Shown piece by piece: positions 54,884 through 63,451 of a DNA stretch of 64,000 nt. Position numbers and translations under genes: made by a program. The notes beneath the pieces are model-generated. The model searched no databases. It saw only the letters and a program-made list of their open reading frames with translations, and was not told the origin of the DNA. Each line of letters begins with the position of its first letter. The stretch's first letter is position 1. Source of the stretch: Melioribacteraceae bacterium (GTDB taxonomy: Bacteria; Bacteroidota; Ignavibacteria; Ignavibacteriales; Melioribacteraceae); assembly GCA_027030245.1 (NCBI GenBank), contig JALVFE010000030.1:184356-248355 (forward strand), given 5' to 3'.

Positions 54884-56614
54884 ATGGATGCATTACTGAT
54901 AATGGTTTTTTCCTTTGCCGGTTATTTGATAATGTATAAAATTTACGGTCGTTTTATCGGAAAAAAGGTTTTTAAATTAAACGACGATAATAAAACACCC
55001 GCCGTTGAATTCGAAGACGGAATCGATTTCGTCCCAACGAAAAAGGAAGTAATATTCGGTCACCATTTTACATCTATTGCCGGAACCGGACCGATTGTCG
55101 GTCCCGCAATAGCAATTATTTGGGGTTGGGTGCCTGCGCTGCTTTGGGTTTTTCTCGGCTCTATTATTATGGGCGCCGTTCACGATTTCGGGTCTCTTGT
55201 AATTTCTCTGAGAAATCAAGGGAAATCCATTTCTGAATATACAGCAAAATATATCAGCGGAAGAACAAAGCTCTTTTTCTTTTTCATAGTGTTTCTTGAG
55301 CTTTGGATTGTTGTTTCCATATTCGGACTTGTAATGGCAATTATTTTCGATATGTTTCCCGGTTCGGTTTTCCCGATTTGGATTCAAATTCCGATTGCCA
55401 TGTTTCTCGGGTATATGATTTACCAAAAAGGGGCAAATTTAACGAAATGGTCGGCTATTGCTGTAATAACAATGTATCTGACAATAATATTGGGAGCATA
55501 CATGCCGTTGAAAATGCCGGCTGTAATGGGATTATCGCCCGTAGCGGTTTGGTCTGTAATTTTGCTTATTTATGCATTCTTTGCATCGGTTCTTCCCGTT
55601 ACCAAATTATTACAACCCCGTGATTATATGAATGCGCATCAATTAATAATCGCAATGGTTTTGATGATTTTGGGAGTTTTATTCGCATCGATCGGCGGTA
55701 ATCTTCAGATCGTTGCTCCGGCTGTTAATCCCAATCCGGCCGAAGCTCCGCCGCTTTGGCCTTTCTTATTTATTACTATTGCCTGCGGTGCGATTTCCGG
55801 TTTTCATGCTTTGGTTTCGTCCGGAACTTCGTCGAAACAAATCCGCCGCGAATCGGATTCGATTTTTGTAGGTTACGGTTCTATGTTGGTGGAAGGTTCA
55901 CTTGCTACTCTTGTAATTATTGCTGTATCAGCCGGGATAGGTCTCGGTTTGGTAGAAAACGGGGAACACTTCACCGGAGTTCAGGCATGGACACATCACT
56001 ATGCTTCTTGGGCAGCCGCAAAAGGTTTGGGTTCTAAAGTTGCGGCTTTCGTTACCGGTGCTGCAAACCTTCTTTCCGCAATCGGCATTCCAGGAAAAGT
56101 CGGCGCAATTATAATGGGAGTTTTTGTAGCTTCTTTTGCCGGAACCACACTCGATTCGGCAACAAGAATTCAACGATACATCTTAACCGAAATGTTTCCG
56201 AAAACTTTCAAGAACAGATATGTATCAACAGCAACGGTTATTGGTCTTGCGGTGGTTTTGATTTTTGCAACCGGCTCGAACGGTAAAGGCGCTCTTTTAT
56301 TATGGCCTTTGTTCGGAGCGGTAAACCAAACTCTTGCTGCAATGGCATTGATTATTGTTACCGTTTATCTACGCATGAACCATAAATGGGGATGGATTCT
56401 AAGCGCCATTCCGGCCGTATTTATGTTGGTTATTTCATTTTGGGCAATTGTGTTGAACCACCTCAAGTTCGGCGATTCAAATAATATTTTATTGCAAAGT
56501 ATAAATTTTGTAATAATTTTATCGGTCGTGTGGATAGCTGTTGAAGGATTTTTAAAATTTATATCTGTAAAACCTGAAGAATCGATTGAAGAAACCGCTC
56601 CGCATTCGGTTTGA
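54884..56614 (+). CDS. cstA: Carbon starvation protein CstA-type transporter
   Basis: A 576-residue CstA family protein with about 16 spans. Signature segments are EVIFGHHFTSIAGTGPIVGPAIAIIWGW near residues 57-84, GAVHDFGSLVISLRNQG, SGFHALVSSGTSSKQI near residue 304 and FAGTTLDSATRIQRYIL near residue 414. CstA proteins import peptides or pyruvate under starvation. It has an AAGGTG ribosome binding site and a 240-base upstream spacer with no other gene. Confidence 0.94.
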   Translation: MDALLIMVFSFAGYLIMYKIYGRFIGKKVFKLNDDNKTPAVEFEDGIDFVPTKKEVIFGHHFTSIAGTGPIVGPAIAIIWGWVPALLWVFLGSIIMGAVHDFGSLVISLRNQGKSISEYTAKYISGRTKLFFFFIVFLELWIVVSIFGLVMAIIFDMFPGSVFPIWIQIPIAMFLGYMIYQKGANLTKWSAIAVITMYLTIILGAYMPLKMPAVMGLSPVAVWSVILLIYAFFASVLPVTKLLQPRDYMNAHQLIIAMVLMILGVLFASIGGNLQIVAPAVNPNPAEAPPLWPFLFITIACGAISGFHALVSSGTSSKQIRRESDSIFVGYGSMLVEGSLATLVIIAVSAGIGLGLVENGEHFTGVQAWTHHYASWAAAKGLGSKVAAFVTGAANLLSAIGIPGKVGAIIMGVFVASFAGTTLDSATRIQRYILTEMFPKTFKNRYVSTATVIGLAVVLIFATGSNGKGALLLWPLFGAVNQTLAAMALIIVTVYLRMNHKWGWILSAIPAVFMLVISFWAIVLNHLKFGDSNNILLQSINFVIILSVVWIAVEGFLKFISVKPEESIEETAPHSV

Positions 56615-56651
56615 TAAAAATGTTAAGTTAAGGCAGAAATGAATTTTGATA

Positions 56652-57098
56652 ATGCTTAAAACTTTAAGAAAAATTTATTACTCGATGTTTTTACCATGGA
56701 CTTTGATTTTTGCAGTTTTATATCTCTTAAACTTTTTTAATATTGTTACGTTACCTGTATTTTACGCCGGTAAACCATTCGGGATAATTATTTTTGTTTT
56801 GGCACCCGTACTAAGTATTGCAGTCCCGGTGTTTTTAAGAGCCAACTTTGCTCATTCCATCAGAAATTTAAAAGCAATTTCACTTGATAAATTGTTCGGT
56901 TTGGAAAGGAATCTAATACTCGTTACGATGATCACGCCGTATTTGGCTGTTGTAGCAATACTTTTTGATGTTCCGGATGTTTACACAACCGGAATCTTTT
57001 TGTTTGGATTGTATTCAATATATGCATATTTCCCGACGGAAAACAAAATAAGAAGCGAGATGAAAATATTCAGGGTGAAAACAAGTGAAACCGTTTGA
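56652..57098 (+). CDS. Small four-span membrane protein
   Basis: A 148-residue protein with four hydrophobic spans (roughly residues 13-30, 41-60, 87-105 and 110-127) and a basic C-terminus. No family was recognised. The ATG at 56652 is used; a TTG two codons earlier is possible. It follows cstA by 37 bases and overlaps the next gene by 14 bases, so it belongs to the cstA-ArsA-like cluster. Confidence 0.7.
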   Translation: MLKTLRKIYYSMFLPWTLIFAVLYLLNFFNIVTLPVFYAGKPFGIIIFVLAPVLSIAVPVFLRANFAHSIRNLKAISLDKLFGLERNLILVTMITPYLAVVAILFDVPDVYTTGIFLFGLYSIYAYFPTENKIRSEMKIFRVKTSETV

Positions 57099-57372
57099 GA
57101 ATATTTGGAAGAAAATTAAATCGGCTTTCGCTTATTACGATACCGCCGCAAAAGAGAAAGCGGTCGACACTTTGGAATACGAACTCAGCGAACTTGAAAA
57201 CATTTTCGGATTATTGGTGTTGGGTTCTTTTGTGGGTTTTCCTTCGCCGCCTATGCAGATTACTTTGGATTTAATGCCCGAATTGGAAATGCATTTGATA
57301 CGAATGATTAACAAAGTGGATACCGCTGAAAGTCCTGTTTCCGATCTCTTTTCTGTTTTTGATATAGGTTGA
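57085..57372 (+). CDS. Small protein preceding the ArsA-like ATPase
   Basis: A 95-residue soluble protein beginning at GTG 57085. It has an amphipathic N-terminal helix (FENIWKKIKSAFAYYDTAAKE), an acidic helix (TLEYELSELENIFG), the Pro-rich motif GFPSPPMQITLDLMPELE and a short tail. It overlaps the membrane-protein gene and lies 3 bases before the ATPase gene, so the products probably act together. No family recognised. Confidence 0.7.
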   Translation: MKPFENIWKKIKSAFAYYDTAAKEKAVDTLEYELSELENIFGLLVLGSFVGFPSPPMQITLDLMPELEMHLIRMINKVDTAESPVSDLFSVFDIG

Positions 57373-57375
57373 ATT

Positions 57376-58269
57376 GTGAAAGAACATGCCACATCGTTGT
57401 TTTTTCTTGGAAAGGGCGGAGTAGGGAAATCGACTTCCGCCGCATTGTTCGCGGTTTACCTTTCCCGGCAAGGCAAAAAAGTTTTGTTAACGTCGTTGGA
57501 TCCGGCGCATAATCAATCCGATATTTTCGGAACCGGGCTTTCCGAAACTCCAAAACAAATAACCGGAAATCTACTTATCAAAGAAGTTGATATAAATATC
57601 TGGGTGGAAAAATATTTGTCCGATGTTCAAAATCAAATAAAACGTACGTATTCGTATTTAACCGCATTTAATTTGGAAAGCTATTTCGGAATCATTAAAT
57701 ACTCGCCGGGTATTGAAGAATATGCTTTGCTTTCGGCATATAAAAAAATTACTGAAGAGTACGCGGAATCTGATTTCATAATCTTCGATATGCCGCCGAC
57801 GGCTCTTACTTTAAAATTTTTCTGTCTTCCCAAACTTTCTTTAACATGGTTGAACAAATTACAAGAATTAAGAAATGAAATTATTAAGAAAAGGGAAATA
57901 ATCACCAAAATAAAATTCGGTAATAGAGAAATTGAACGCGATAAAATTTTAAATAAACTGGAATCGCAAATTAATTCGTACCGCACGGTGGAAGAAGATT
58001 TCCGTAACCGGAGTAAGACCAAAATTAATTTGGTGCTTAACCCCGACAAGCTTTCTTTTTCTGAATCCAAATTAATTTCGGAAAAGCTGAAAGAATGCGG
58101 TCTTGAAATTTCGGAAGTAATTCTGAATAAGTACAAGCCTGGTTTTTCAACGAAAAAAATAAAGCAAAATTTCGCATCCGCCGGATTGAAATTGTTGCCA
58201 TTATCGGAAGAAGAACTTTTGGGAACCCAAGCGCTTACAAATTATATTGAAAATGTTTTTCCCAGATAG
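57376..58269 (+). CDS. ArsA/GET3-family ATPase
   Basis: A 297-residue single-domain SIMIBI ATPase. The deviant Walker A is GKGGVGKST at 12-20, the family motif SLDPAHNQSDIF is at about 46-57, and Walker B is FIIFDMPPTALTLKF near residues 133-147. The arsenite-binding cysteines of true ArsA are not present, so an arsenic pump role is unlikely. Relatives include GET3-like targeting factors and uncharacterised bacterial ATPases. The start is GTG 57376. It is part of the cluster behind cstA. Confidence 0.83.
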   Translation: MKEHATSLFFLGKGGVGKSTSAALFAVYLSRQGKKVLLTSLDPAHNQSDIFGTGLSETPKQITGNLLIKEVDINIWVEKYLSDVQNQIKRTYSYLTAFNLESYFGIIKYSPGIEEYALLSAYKKITEEYAESDFIIFDMPPTALTLKFFCLPKLSLTWLNKLQELRNEIIKKREIITKIKFGNREIERDKILNKLESQINSYRTVEEDFRNRSKTKINLVLNPDKLSFSESKLISEKLKECGLEISEVILNKYKPGFSTKKIKQNFASAGLKLLPLSEEELLGTQALTNYIENVFPR

Positions 58270-58375
58270 TGAAAGTTTGGTTGAACAAATACTATTGAGA
58301 ACTTCAAATGTTTTCCGGTTGTAAAAATAAATAAAACCACTCTTCCTTTTTCTAAAACAAATACGGGGGATTCCA

Positions 58376-58774
58376 ATGGGCGTAAATTATATTTGTCCGG
58401 AATGCCGCGGTTACTTAAATGCTTGCGATTATATTATTTTCAGAGCAAAAACGGAAAAGGGCGAAAAAGGCTTGATTTTACTTCATCCCGAATTGGGAAA
58501 CTATACGGTTATGCATCATCCCGAATTTAAATTCGAAGAAGGAGAAACGGTTGAATTTTATTGCCCGATTTGCGGAAACTCTTTAACGACAAAGCAAAAA
58601 GAAAATTTCGCACGAATCATCATGTTGGAAGAAGAAGGGAAAGAATTTACGATTTTATTTTCGCGGGTTGCGGGTGAAAAAAGCACGTATAAAATTCAAG
58701 GAGAAAGTATCGAAATTTTCGGGAAGGATGCAACGAAGGAAATCGATTTTAAGAATTTAACTGATTTTACTTAA
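58376..58774 (+). CDS. Zinc-ribbon protein of unknown function
   Basis: A 132-residue protein with two Cys pairs that can form one zinc site: C7-PE-C10 and C-PI-C near residues 63-66 (FYCPICGNSL). An additional C17 follows the first pair. The C-terminal half is a small beta domain (FTILFSRVAGEKSTYKIQGESIEIFG). No family name is known to me. It starts at ATG 58376 behind GGGGGA and ends just before a bidirectional terminator. Confidence 0.8.
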   Translation: MGVNYICPECRGYLNACDYIIFRAKTEKGEKGLILLHPELGNYTVMHHPEFKFEEGETVEFYCPICGNSLTTKQKENFARIIMLEEEGKEFTILFSRVAGEKSTYKIQGESIEIFGKDATKEIDFKNLTDFT

Positions 58775-58775
58775 G

Positions 58776-58803
58776 AAAAAGGGCCGCGTTAACGACCCTT
58801 TTT
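58776..58803. terminator. Bidirectional terminator between convergent genes
   Basis: AAAAAGGG (58776-58783) and CCCTTTTT (58796-58803) pair exactly around a GC-rich inner stem. A T-run is present on the plus side and, by symmetry, on the minus side. It serves the zinc-ribbon gene (plus) and the protease gene (minus). Confidence 0.85.
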
Positions 58804-58811
58804 GTTGGATA

Positions 58812-61520
58812 TTATTTTAATAAAAGCATCTTGCCGGTAAACACTTTTCCGTTAGACATTTTGATTCTGTAAATATAATATCCCGAAGTAACCGAACTGC
58901 CGTGCGAATCGCGTCCGTTCCATCTTACGGTATGAAGCCCAACAGCAGCATTATCGTTGTACAAAGTCGCTACTTTTTTGCCGAGAATATTATATACGCT
59001 GACTTGAACGTTTGCATCTTTTTCAACGTAAAAAGTAATTTGGGTGGACGGGTTAAACGGATTCGGATAGTTGCCGTGCAGCTTTCCGCCCATCATCGCT
59101 TTGGCTTCTTCAATACCTATTACCGAAGCTACCTTACCGTCTTTAGGTACTGCTGAAGAAGAAGACCCATCGGTGCTAGCGCAAGTCATGTTGTTTGCCG
59201 CTTCGTCGTAAGTGTAACCGGATTTCGTAACGTTGGTTACACAGAACGTGAACTCGCCGCCGCCGAAATTCCAATTGGAAACAGCGGAACCTTCGCCGTT
59301 TGAATCGGTTGTGAATTCGTCCGTATCGGTTGCACTGCCGGACCATTCACCCGAAACCGTAGCTCCGGAAACCGGGTTACCGTTTGCATCTACAATTCTA
59401 ACTGTTGCGTTTCCTCTCGTAAATACGAAAAATGATTCTTTTACAACACTGATATTATCGACGTGCATGGTCGGATTACCCGCAGGTTCGGTAACCGTAA
59501 TGTAATCGACTTTGGTTTTGGTATTCGAGCCGCAATCATTCGTGGCAGTAAGTTTAACCGTATATGTTCCGGCATTGTTGTAAGTGTGCGAAGGATTTTG
59601 AGCGGTAGAAGTTCCACCATCGCCGAAATCCCAGCTCCAGCTCGTTGGATTGTTTGTCGATTGATCCGTAAAACTAACAGTGAGGGGTGCATCGCCGCTG
59701 GTAGGCGAACCTGTAAAATCTGCTACCGGAGCGTTACATGTACCGCTTGTGACCGTAATGTAATCAACTTTGGTTTGCGTATCGGAACCGCAATCGTTTG
59801 TGGCGGTAAGTTTAACGGTATATGTTCCTGCACTGTTGTAAGTGTGCGAAGGATTTTGAGCGGTAGAAGTTCCACCGTCACCGAAATCCCAGCTCCAGCT
59901 TGTCGGATTGTTTGTTGATTGATCAGTGAAATTAACCGTTAACGGCGCGTCGCCGCTTGTCGGAGAACCGCTGAATTCCGCAACCGGTGCGTTACAAGTA
60001 GAACCGTCGTTAACTGCTTTGAAAGCATTAATTCTTCCCGCACCCAATTTGCCTTGATAATTTTCATTACCGGGAACAGAATAAATATCGTCTGCAGTAT
60101 CGAATAATCTTTGTTTTACTTGATCGGCTGTCCAATCGGGATGTTTTGACCAAATTAAAGCGGCGGTTCCGGCAGCCATCGGTGTAGCCATGGATGTTCC
60201 GCTTAATGTTGCAACGTAATCGTTATCCGGATCGTTATGATCGTGATACGTACTTACAATATCCGTTCCGGGAGCCGAAATATCCACAAAAGTTCCGTAA
60301 GTAGAGAAGTCAGATTTAACATCGTTTTGATCTGTTGATGCAACACCGATTACATCTTCTCTGTCCAGCATATAATCCGATTGTTCGTTGTCATCGTTGC
60401 CTGCGGCTTTAAAAACCAAACCGCCGCCGCCTATGAAATAATCGAGCGCATCGCCCAGACCTCCAGAATTGGAAGAACCCCAACTGCATGTTGCTATTTG
60501 AGCGCCGTTATCGGCAGCGTAGTAGAATGCTTGAGCAGCGTAATCCATTCCGACGTAACCGACTTCGAAAATGAAGAATCTGCCCGACCAGCCGATACGG
60601 AGAGCCATTACCTTTACACCATTGCCGGAAGGTTGAAGAGTTCCGTCGCCCCAACCGCCTGCAACAGACGAAACAGCGTAATTGTTGTTGTTAATTGCCG
60701 CAACGATACCGGAAGTATGCGTTCCGTGACCGTTAAAATCGCGCGGATCGTTATCCGGTGTATCTCCGTCTTCGCCCGACCAAACAGTTTCGCCGTCAAC
60801 AAAGTCCCAACCGATCCAGTCATCAACGTAGCCGTTGCCGTCGTCGTCAATTCCGTTATTCATAATTTCATCTGTGTTTAACCACATATTACCTTTGGCG
60901 GCTTCAGGATTACTCGAAGATGCATCGGCTCCGCCCAAATCTTTATGATAATAACGAACACCGGTATCCAAATCGGCTACAATGATAGAAGGACTGCCGG
61001 TTTCGATATCCCAAGCTTCGGGAGCATCTATATCCGCATCGTTTGATTGGTTCAGATGCCATTGATCAGCAAAATTAGGATCGTTCGGCGTTTTCAGAAT
61101 AGCATGGATGCCAACGGGTTGGGCATCTATAACTCCGCCTAATCTTTTGTAAGCGCGGGCAACTTTTTCAGCGTCAATCGGATTTCTGAAAAAGATTTTA
61201 TGCCATCCGGAGAGTTTTATTTTTCTGCCGTTGTAAAATCTTTCTTTTGCACCGGGAAATTGTTGAAGAATTGTTTTAACCCCGTATTTACCGGAGAGTT
61301 CGTCAATTTCGGGAATTCCCAATTTTCCGTTAACCATAGTTTGCTTGTTTATTCTTTTGAGAATATCATCGTTGAATTTAACAACGATTCTATTTTTAGC
61401 ATAACCTACAAAACTGGGCACTTTTCTTAATTGTACGTTTTTAGTCTTGATTTGTTGTGCCGGTAAAAGAATTGCAAACATCGATAAAATTATCAATGTT
61501 TTTAAAAGGATTTTTCTCAT
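58812..61520 (-). CDS. Secreted subtilisin-like protease with PKD repeats and type IX sorting domain
   Basis: A 902-residue exported S8 protease. Order: signal peptide (1-22), a pro-region (about 40-145), and the catalytic domain with D185 (ADLDTGV), H265 (GHGTHTSG), N375 (AAGND) and S443 (GTSMATP). Then come two PKD domains (about 509-591 and 595-677), an Ig-like domain (about 684-780), and a C-terminal type IX sorting domain starting at HGNYPNPFNPSTQITF (815-830) and ending GKVFTGKMLLLK. All catalytic residues are intact, so it should be an active surface or secreted peptidase. The type IX machinery itself is not in the window. Confidence 0.95.
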   Translation of the reverse strand: MRKILLKTLIILSMFAILLPAQQIKTKNVQLRKVPSFVGYAKNRIVVKFNDDILKRINKQTMVNGKLGIPEIDELSGKYGVKTILQQFPGAKERFYNGRKIKLSGWHKIFFRNPIDAEKVARAYKRLGGVIDAQPVGIHAILKTPNDPNFADQWHLNQSNDADIDAPEAWDIETGSPSIIVADLDTGVRYYHKDLGGADASSSNPEAAKGNMWLNTDEIMNNGIDDDGNGYVDDWIGWDFVDGETVWSGEDGDTPDNDPRDFNGHGTHTSGIVAAINNNNYAVSSVAGGWGDGTLQPSGNGVKVMALRIGWSGRFFIFEVGYVGMDYAAQAFYYAADNGAQIATCSWGSSNSGGLGDALDYFIGGGGLVFKAAGNDDNEQSDYMLDREDVIGVASTDQNDVKSDFSTYGTFVDISAPGTDIVSTYHDHNDPDNDYVATLSGTSMATPMAAGTAALIWSKHPDWTADQVKQRLFDTADDIYSVPGNENYQGKLGAGRINAFKAVNDGSTCNAPVAEFSGSPTSGDAPLTVNFTDQSTNNPTSWSWDFGDGGTSTAQNPSHTYNSAGTYTVKLTATNDCGSDTQTKVDYITVTSGTCNAPVADFTGSPTSGDAPLTVSFTDQSTNNPTSWSWDFGDGGTSTAQNPSHTYNNAGTYTVKLTATNDCGSNTKTKVDYITVTEPAGNPTMHVDNISVVKESFFVFTRGNATVRIVDANGNPVSGATVSGEWSGSATDTDEFTTDSNGEGSAVSNWNFGGGEFTFCVTNVTKSGYTYDEAANNMTCASTDGSSSSAVPKDGKVASVIGIEEAKAMMGGKLHGNYPNPFNPSTQITFYVEKDANVQVSVYNILGKKVATLYNDNAAVGLHTVRWNGRDSHGSSVTSGYYIYRIKMSNGKVFTGKMLLLK
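59490..59996 (-). repeat. Tandem PKD-domain repeat within the protease gene
   Basis: Two consecutive PKD-coding units (59748-59996 and 59490-59738) share the same 86-codon period. The proteins differ at only about six positions over 83 residues, and long runs of DNA around the WSWDFGDGG codons are identical. This points to recent duplication or gene conversion. Confidence 0.9.
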
Positions 61521-61777
61521 GAGTACTCCTTATGGTTGTTATTAAATTAAGTTATTTAATGAGTTAATGAGTCTTATTTTAATCTCTATTGAATGAGGAT
61601 TAAATAAATTTAGAACAAAATAACACTTGCAGTTAATGGATGGGGAAAACCTACATGTGTTGGGAATAAAAAATATTAAAAAGGAAAATTAATTCCAAAT
61701 TGTTTGATGAAATTAAGGAAATTTTTAATCCAAAGTTATAAAGGAATTGAATATCAAGAATTTCTGCGGGCAAACAA

Positions 61778-61804
61778 AGAACCCTCAACCTTCTGATCGA
61801 CAGT
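61778..61804 (-). repeat. tRNA-Arg-derived fragment, copy 1
   Basis: Twenty-seven bases (starting AGAACCCTCAACC on the plus strand) are identical to 62043-62069 and correspond to the T-arm/variable/anticodon-stem part of a tRNA-Arg on the minus strand. Nothing else of the tRNA is retained. Confidence 0.75.
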
Positions 61805-62001
61805 AAATTAAAAGTTGTTGTGATTAGTAATATAAATTCAGCTTTCTTCGAGATATCCCCTTTGAATTATTTGACTATTGATACAATAATTTTCTTCCCA
61901 AAATCGAAAAGGTGTTACAGAAATGTGTTACAGCGAATGGCATAGATATAAAGAGCCTGGATTTAAAACCTTGTAATCTAATATTATATAATGAATTAAT
62001 C

Positions 62002-62069
62002 TTGTGCACCCGGAAGGATTCCTCCGCAGGAGTCCCTTTGAGAGAACCCTCAACCTTCTGATCGACAGT
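62002..62069 (-). pseudogene. tRNA-Arg pseudogene fragment, copy 2
   Basis: On the minus strand this reads as the 3' half of a tRNA-Arg ending CCTTCCGGGTGCA, but the T-loop is broken by an insertion of about 23 bases containing a small hairpin (ACTCC TGC GGAGG). The 5' half is missing. Sixty-one bases match copy 3 with three mismatches. Confidence 0.75.
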
Positions 62070-62105
62070 GAAAAAAAATTGTGTTGAGTGGGGAGTGGTA
62101 AAATT

Positions 62106-62200
62106 TTGTGCACCCGGAAGGATTCCTCCGCAGGAGTCCCCTTGGGAGAACCTTCAACCTTCTGATGTGTAGTCAGATTCTCTATCTACTTGCGTTACGG
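62106..62200 (-). pseudogene. tRNA-Arg pseudogene, copy 3
   Basis: The longest copy. The minus strand reads from a decayed acceptor/D-arm (ACCGTAACGCAAGTAGATAGAG) through an anticodon stem TCTGA/TCAGA with loop CTACACA (a tRNA-Arg ACG loop would be CTACGGA or similar) to the 3' end CCGGGTGCA. The T-loop carries the same insertion as copy 2. The acceptor no longer pairs, so it is not functional. Confidence 0.75.
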
Positions 62201-62409
62201 TAATATTTTTAGAAAGTCAAATAAAGAAATTTTTAAATCATTACTAATAGGATTCACTATAAAATTTAAAAATAGGGACAAGTGAATATATCTTTAAGAA
62301 ATTTTAATTATATGATTGCTGAAATTGTTCTAACATTTTAAAATGGAAAAAAAATAGAATGACAAAGATATTAATAAATTCTAATTTAAAATTATAAGTT
62401 TAACTAGTA

Positions 62410-62838
62410 TTAAATTGCTTTTACCATTGGAAGTGTAAGTGGTGGTAAATTCATTCTTAAGATCATATTTTGAACAAATTCTCTAAAATAAGGCCATAAA
62501 GTGTATTTTAATGAAACTTCTTTAAAAATTTCAAAAAAATCTTGTGAAATCTCTATTTTCTTTAATTTTATAAAAATGATTTCAAAATTAACTTTTATTA
62601 GAGCTACTTTTACGTTTTTTTCTGGTATAAACAATAATAAATTATATGAATAAATTACATTGAGGCTCTTATCGTCTTGAGTAAATTTTACTCTAGATTT
62701 TGTATTAATATTTAATTTACCAGAGACTATATTTCTATCGATTTCAGCCTGAGTTTTTATGATAGAAATATTCATTAATTCAATATTTTTTAATATTTTA
62801 TTATATTCTTCAGGTGATAACTTAAAGGCCTTTTTCAT
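62410..62838 (-). CDS. SecB-like chaperone of a toxin-antitoxin-chaperone module
   Basis: A 142-residue SecB-family protein. The N-terminal half is the SecB-like strand region (SPEEYNKILKNIELMNISI, IDRNIV). The C-terminal helix reads YTLWPYFREFVQNMILRMNLPPLTLPMVKA (about residues 112-141), the conserved SecB pattern PYxRE...PP(L)xLxP. It is the last gene of a three-gene operon, with its ribosome binding site (GCAGGAT) inside the end of the hicB-like gene and a 4-base gap. In toxin-antitoxin-chaperone systems such a SecB-like protein protects the antitoxin. The DNA is far more AT-rich than the housekeeping genes. Confidence 0.88.
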   Translation of the reverse strand: MKKAFKLSPEEYNKILKNIELMNISIIKTQAEIDRNIVSGKLNINTKSRVKFTQDDKSLNVIYSYNLLLFIPEKNVKVALIKVNFEIIFIKLKKIEISQDFFEIFKEVSLKYTLWPYFREFVQNMILRMNLPPLTLPMVKAI

Positions 62839-62842
62839 AATT

Positions 62843-63451
62843 TTATCCTGCTTTTTTATAATTATTATAAATTTGTTTTTCTTCTCTCTCTTTTGGTACT
62901 AACTCATCCTCAAAACTATTAGAAAAATCATCAGGAAGTTTTGCAAGATGTTGTGAATCAGAAGTTTTGTTATAATACGAAATTTGTGGGTTTAATCTAT
63001 CATGTATGCTAAAGATTAGATTCTCTATGTTAATAAAATTAGAATCTAGATAATCTTGAATTGTTTCCCATAACTCAGCTCTTGATAAAATGTGATTAAC
63101 GTATTGATTCAAAGATTGATTATGATTCTTAGCCTGTTTAACTAAAGAATAATGTAATTGAGGAGAGGTACGCACATTAAAAATTCCACTATATTCTTTT
63201 TGAATATCATATTTAATAGGTTCAGGAATAGTTAGTCCTTGATTGTATAAAATCTCTAAAAATTCATCTTTTTCTTTGAGAAAGTTATTTAATGCTTCTA
63301 TTTCCGTTTTACCTAGCCCATAACAAGACCCTTTCCCAAGTTCCTCAGCGTAAGCAATAAATCTGTTTTTTTCATTATCAGATTCATTTTCTATAATGAT
63401 ATTATATTTTAATTCTTTATAATATTTTAAATTTTTAGTTTTTCCCACCAT
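62843..63451 (-). CDS. hicB: HicB-family antitoxin with C-terminal extension
   Basis: A 202-residue protein. Residues 10-80 are the HicB partial RNase H-like fold (FIAYAEELGKGSCYGLGKTEIEALNNFLKEKDEFLE, ending TIPEPIK). Residues 88-125 are a ribbon-helix-helix DNA-binding domain (GIFNVRTSPQLHYSLVKQAK ... SLNQYVNHILSRA). Residues 127-202 are an extension absent from ordinary HicB, ending in a charged tail. That extension is a candidate chaperone-addiction domain recognised by the SecB-like partner. It overlaps hicA by 17 bases behind AAAGGAGG; a GTG one codon after the ATG would also fit. Confidence 0.88.
   Translation of the reverse strand: MVGKTKNLKYYKELKYNIIIENESDNEKNRFIAYAEELGKGSCYGLGKTEIEALNNFLKEKDEFLEILYNQGLTIPEPIKYDIQKEYSGIFNVRTSPQLHYSLVKQAKNHNQSLNQYVNHILSRAELWETIQDYLDSNFINIENLIFSIHDRLNPQISYYNKTSDSQHLAKLPDDFSNSFEDELVPKEREEKQIYNNYKKAG

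Larger units (their letters stand above)
61521..62409. other. Gene-free AT-rich stretch with decayed tRNA fragments
   Basis: These 889 bases hold no credible coding gene. The left part contains the minus-strand promoter region of the protease. From about 61.77 to 62.20 kb lie three partial copies of a tRNA-Arg 3' region, listed separately. The remainder is very AT-rich. Confidence 0.7.

Noticed and set aside
57376..58269. Arsenite efflux ATPase (arsA proper)
   Set aside because: The arsenite-binding cysteines and the second ATPase domain are absent, and no other ars gene is nearby.
61928..62113. A 61-codon minus-strand frame in the spacer
   Set aside because: It runs across the decayed tRNA copy and has no coding character.
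61778..62200. Repeated blocks as a possible CRISPR array
   Set aside because: Spacing is irregular, copies differ in length, and the repeats are recognisable tRNA-Arg pieces; no cas genes are present.
62106..62200. A third functional tRNA
   Set aside because: The acceptor stem no longer pairs, the D-arm is decayed and the T-loop carries an insertion of about 23 bases.
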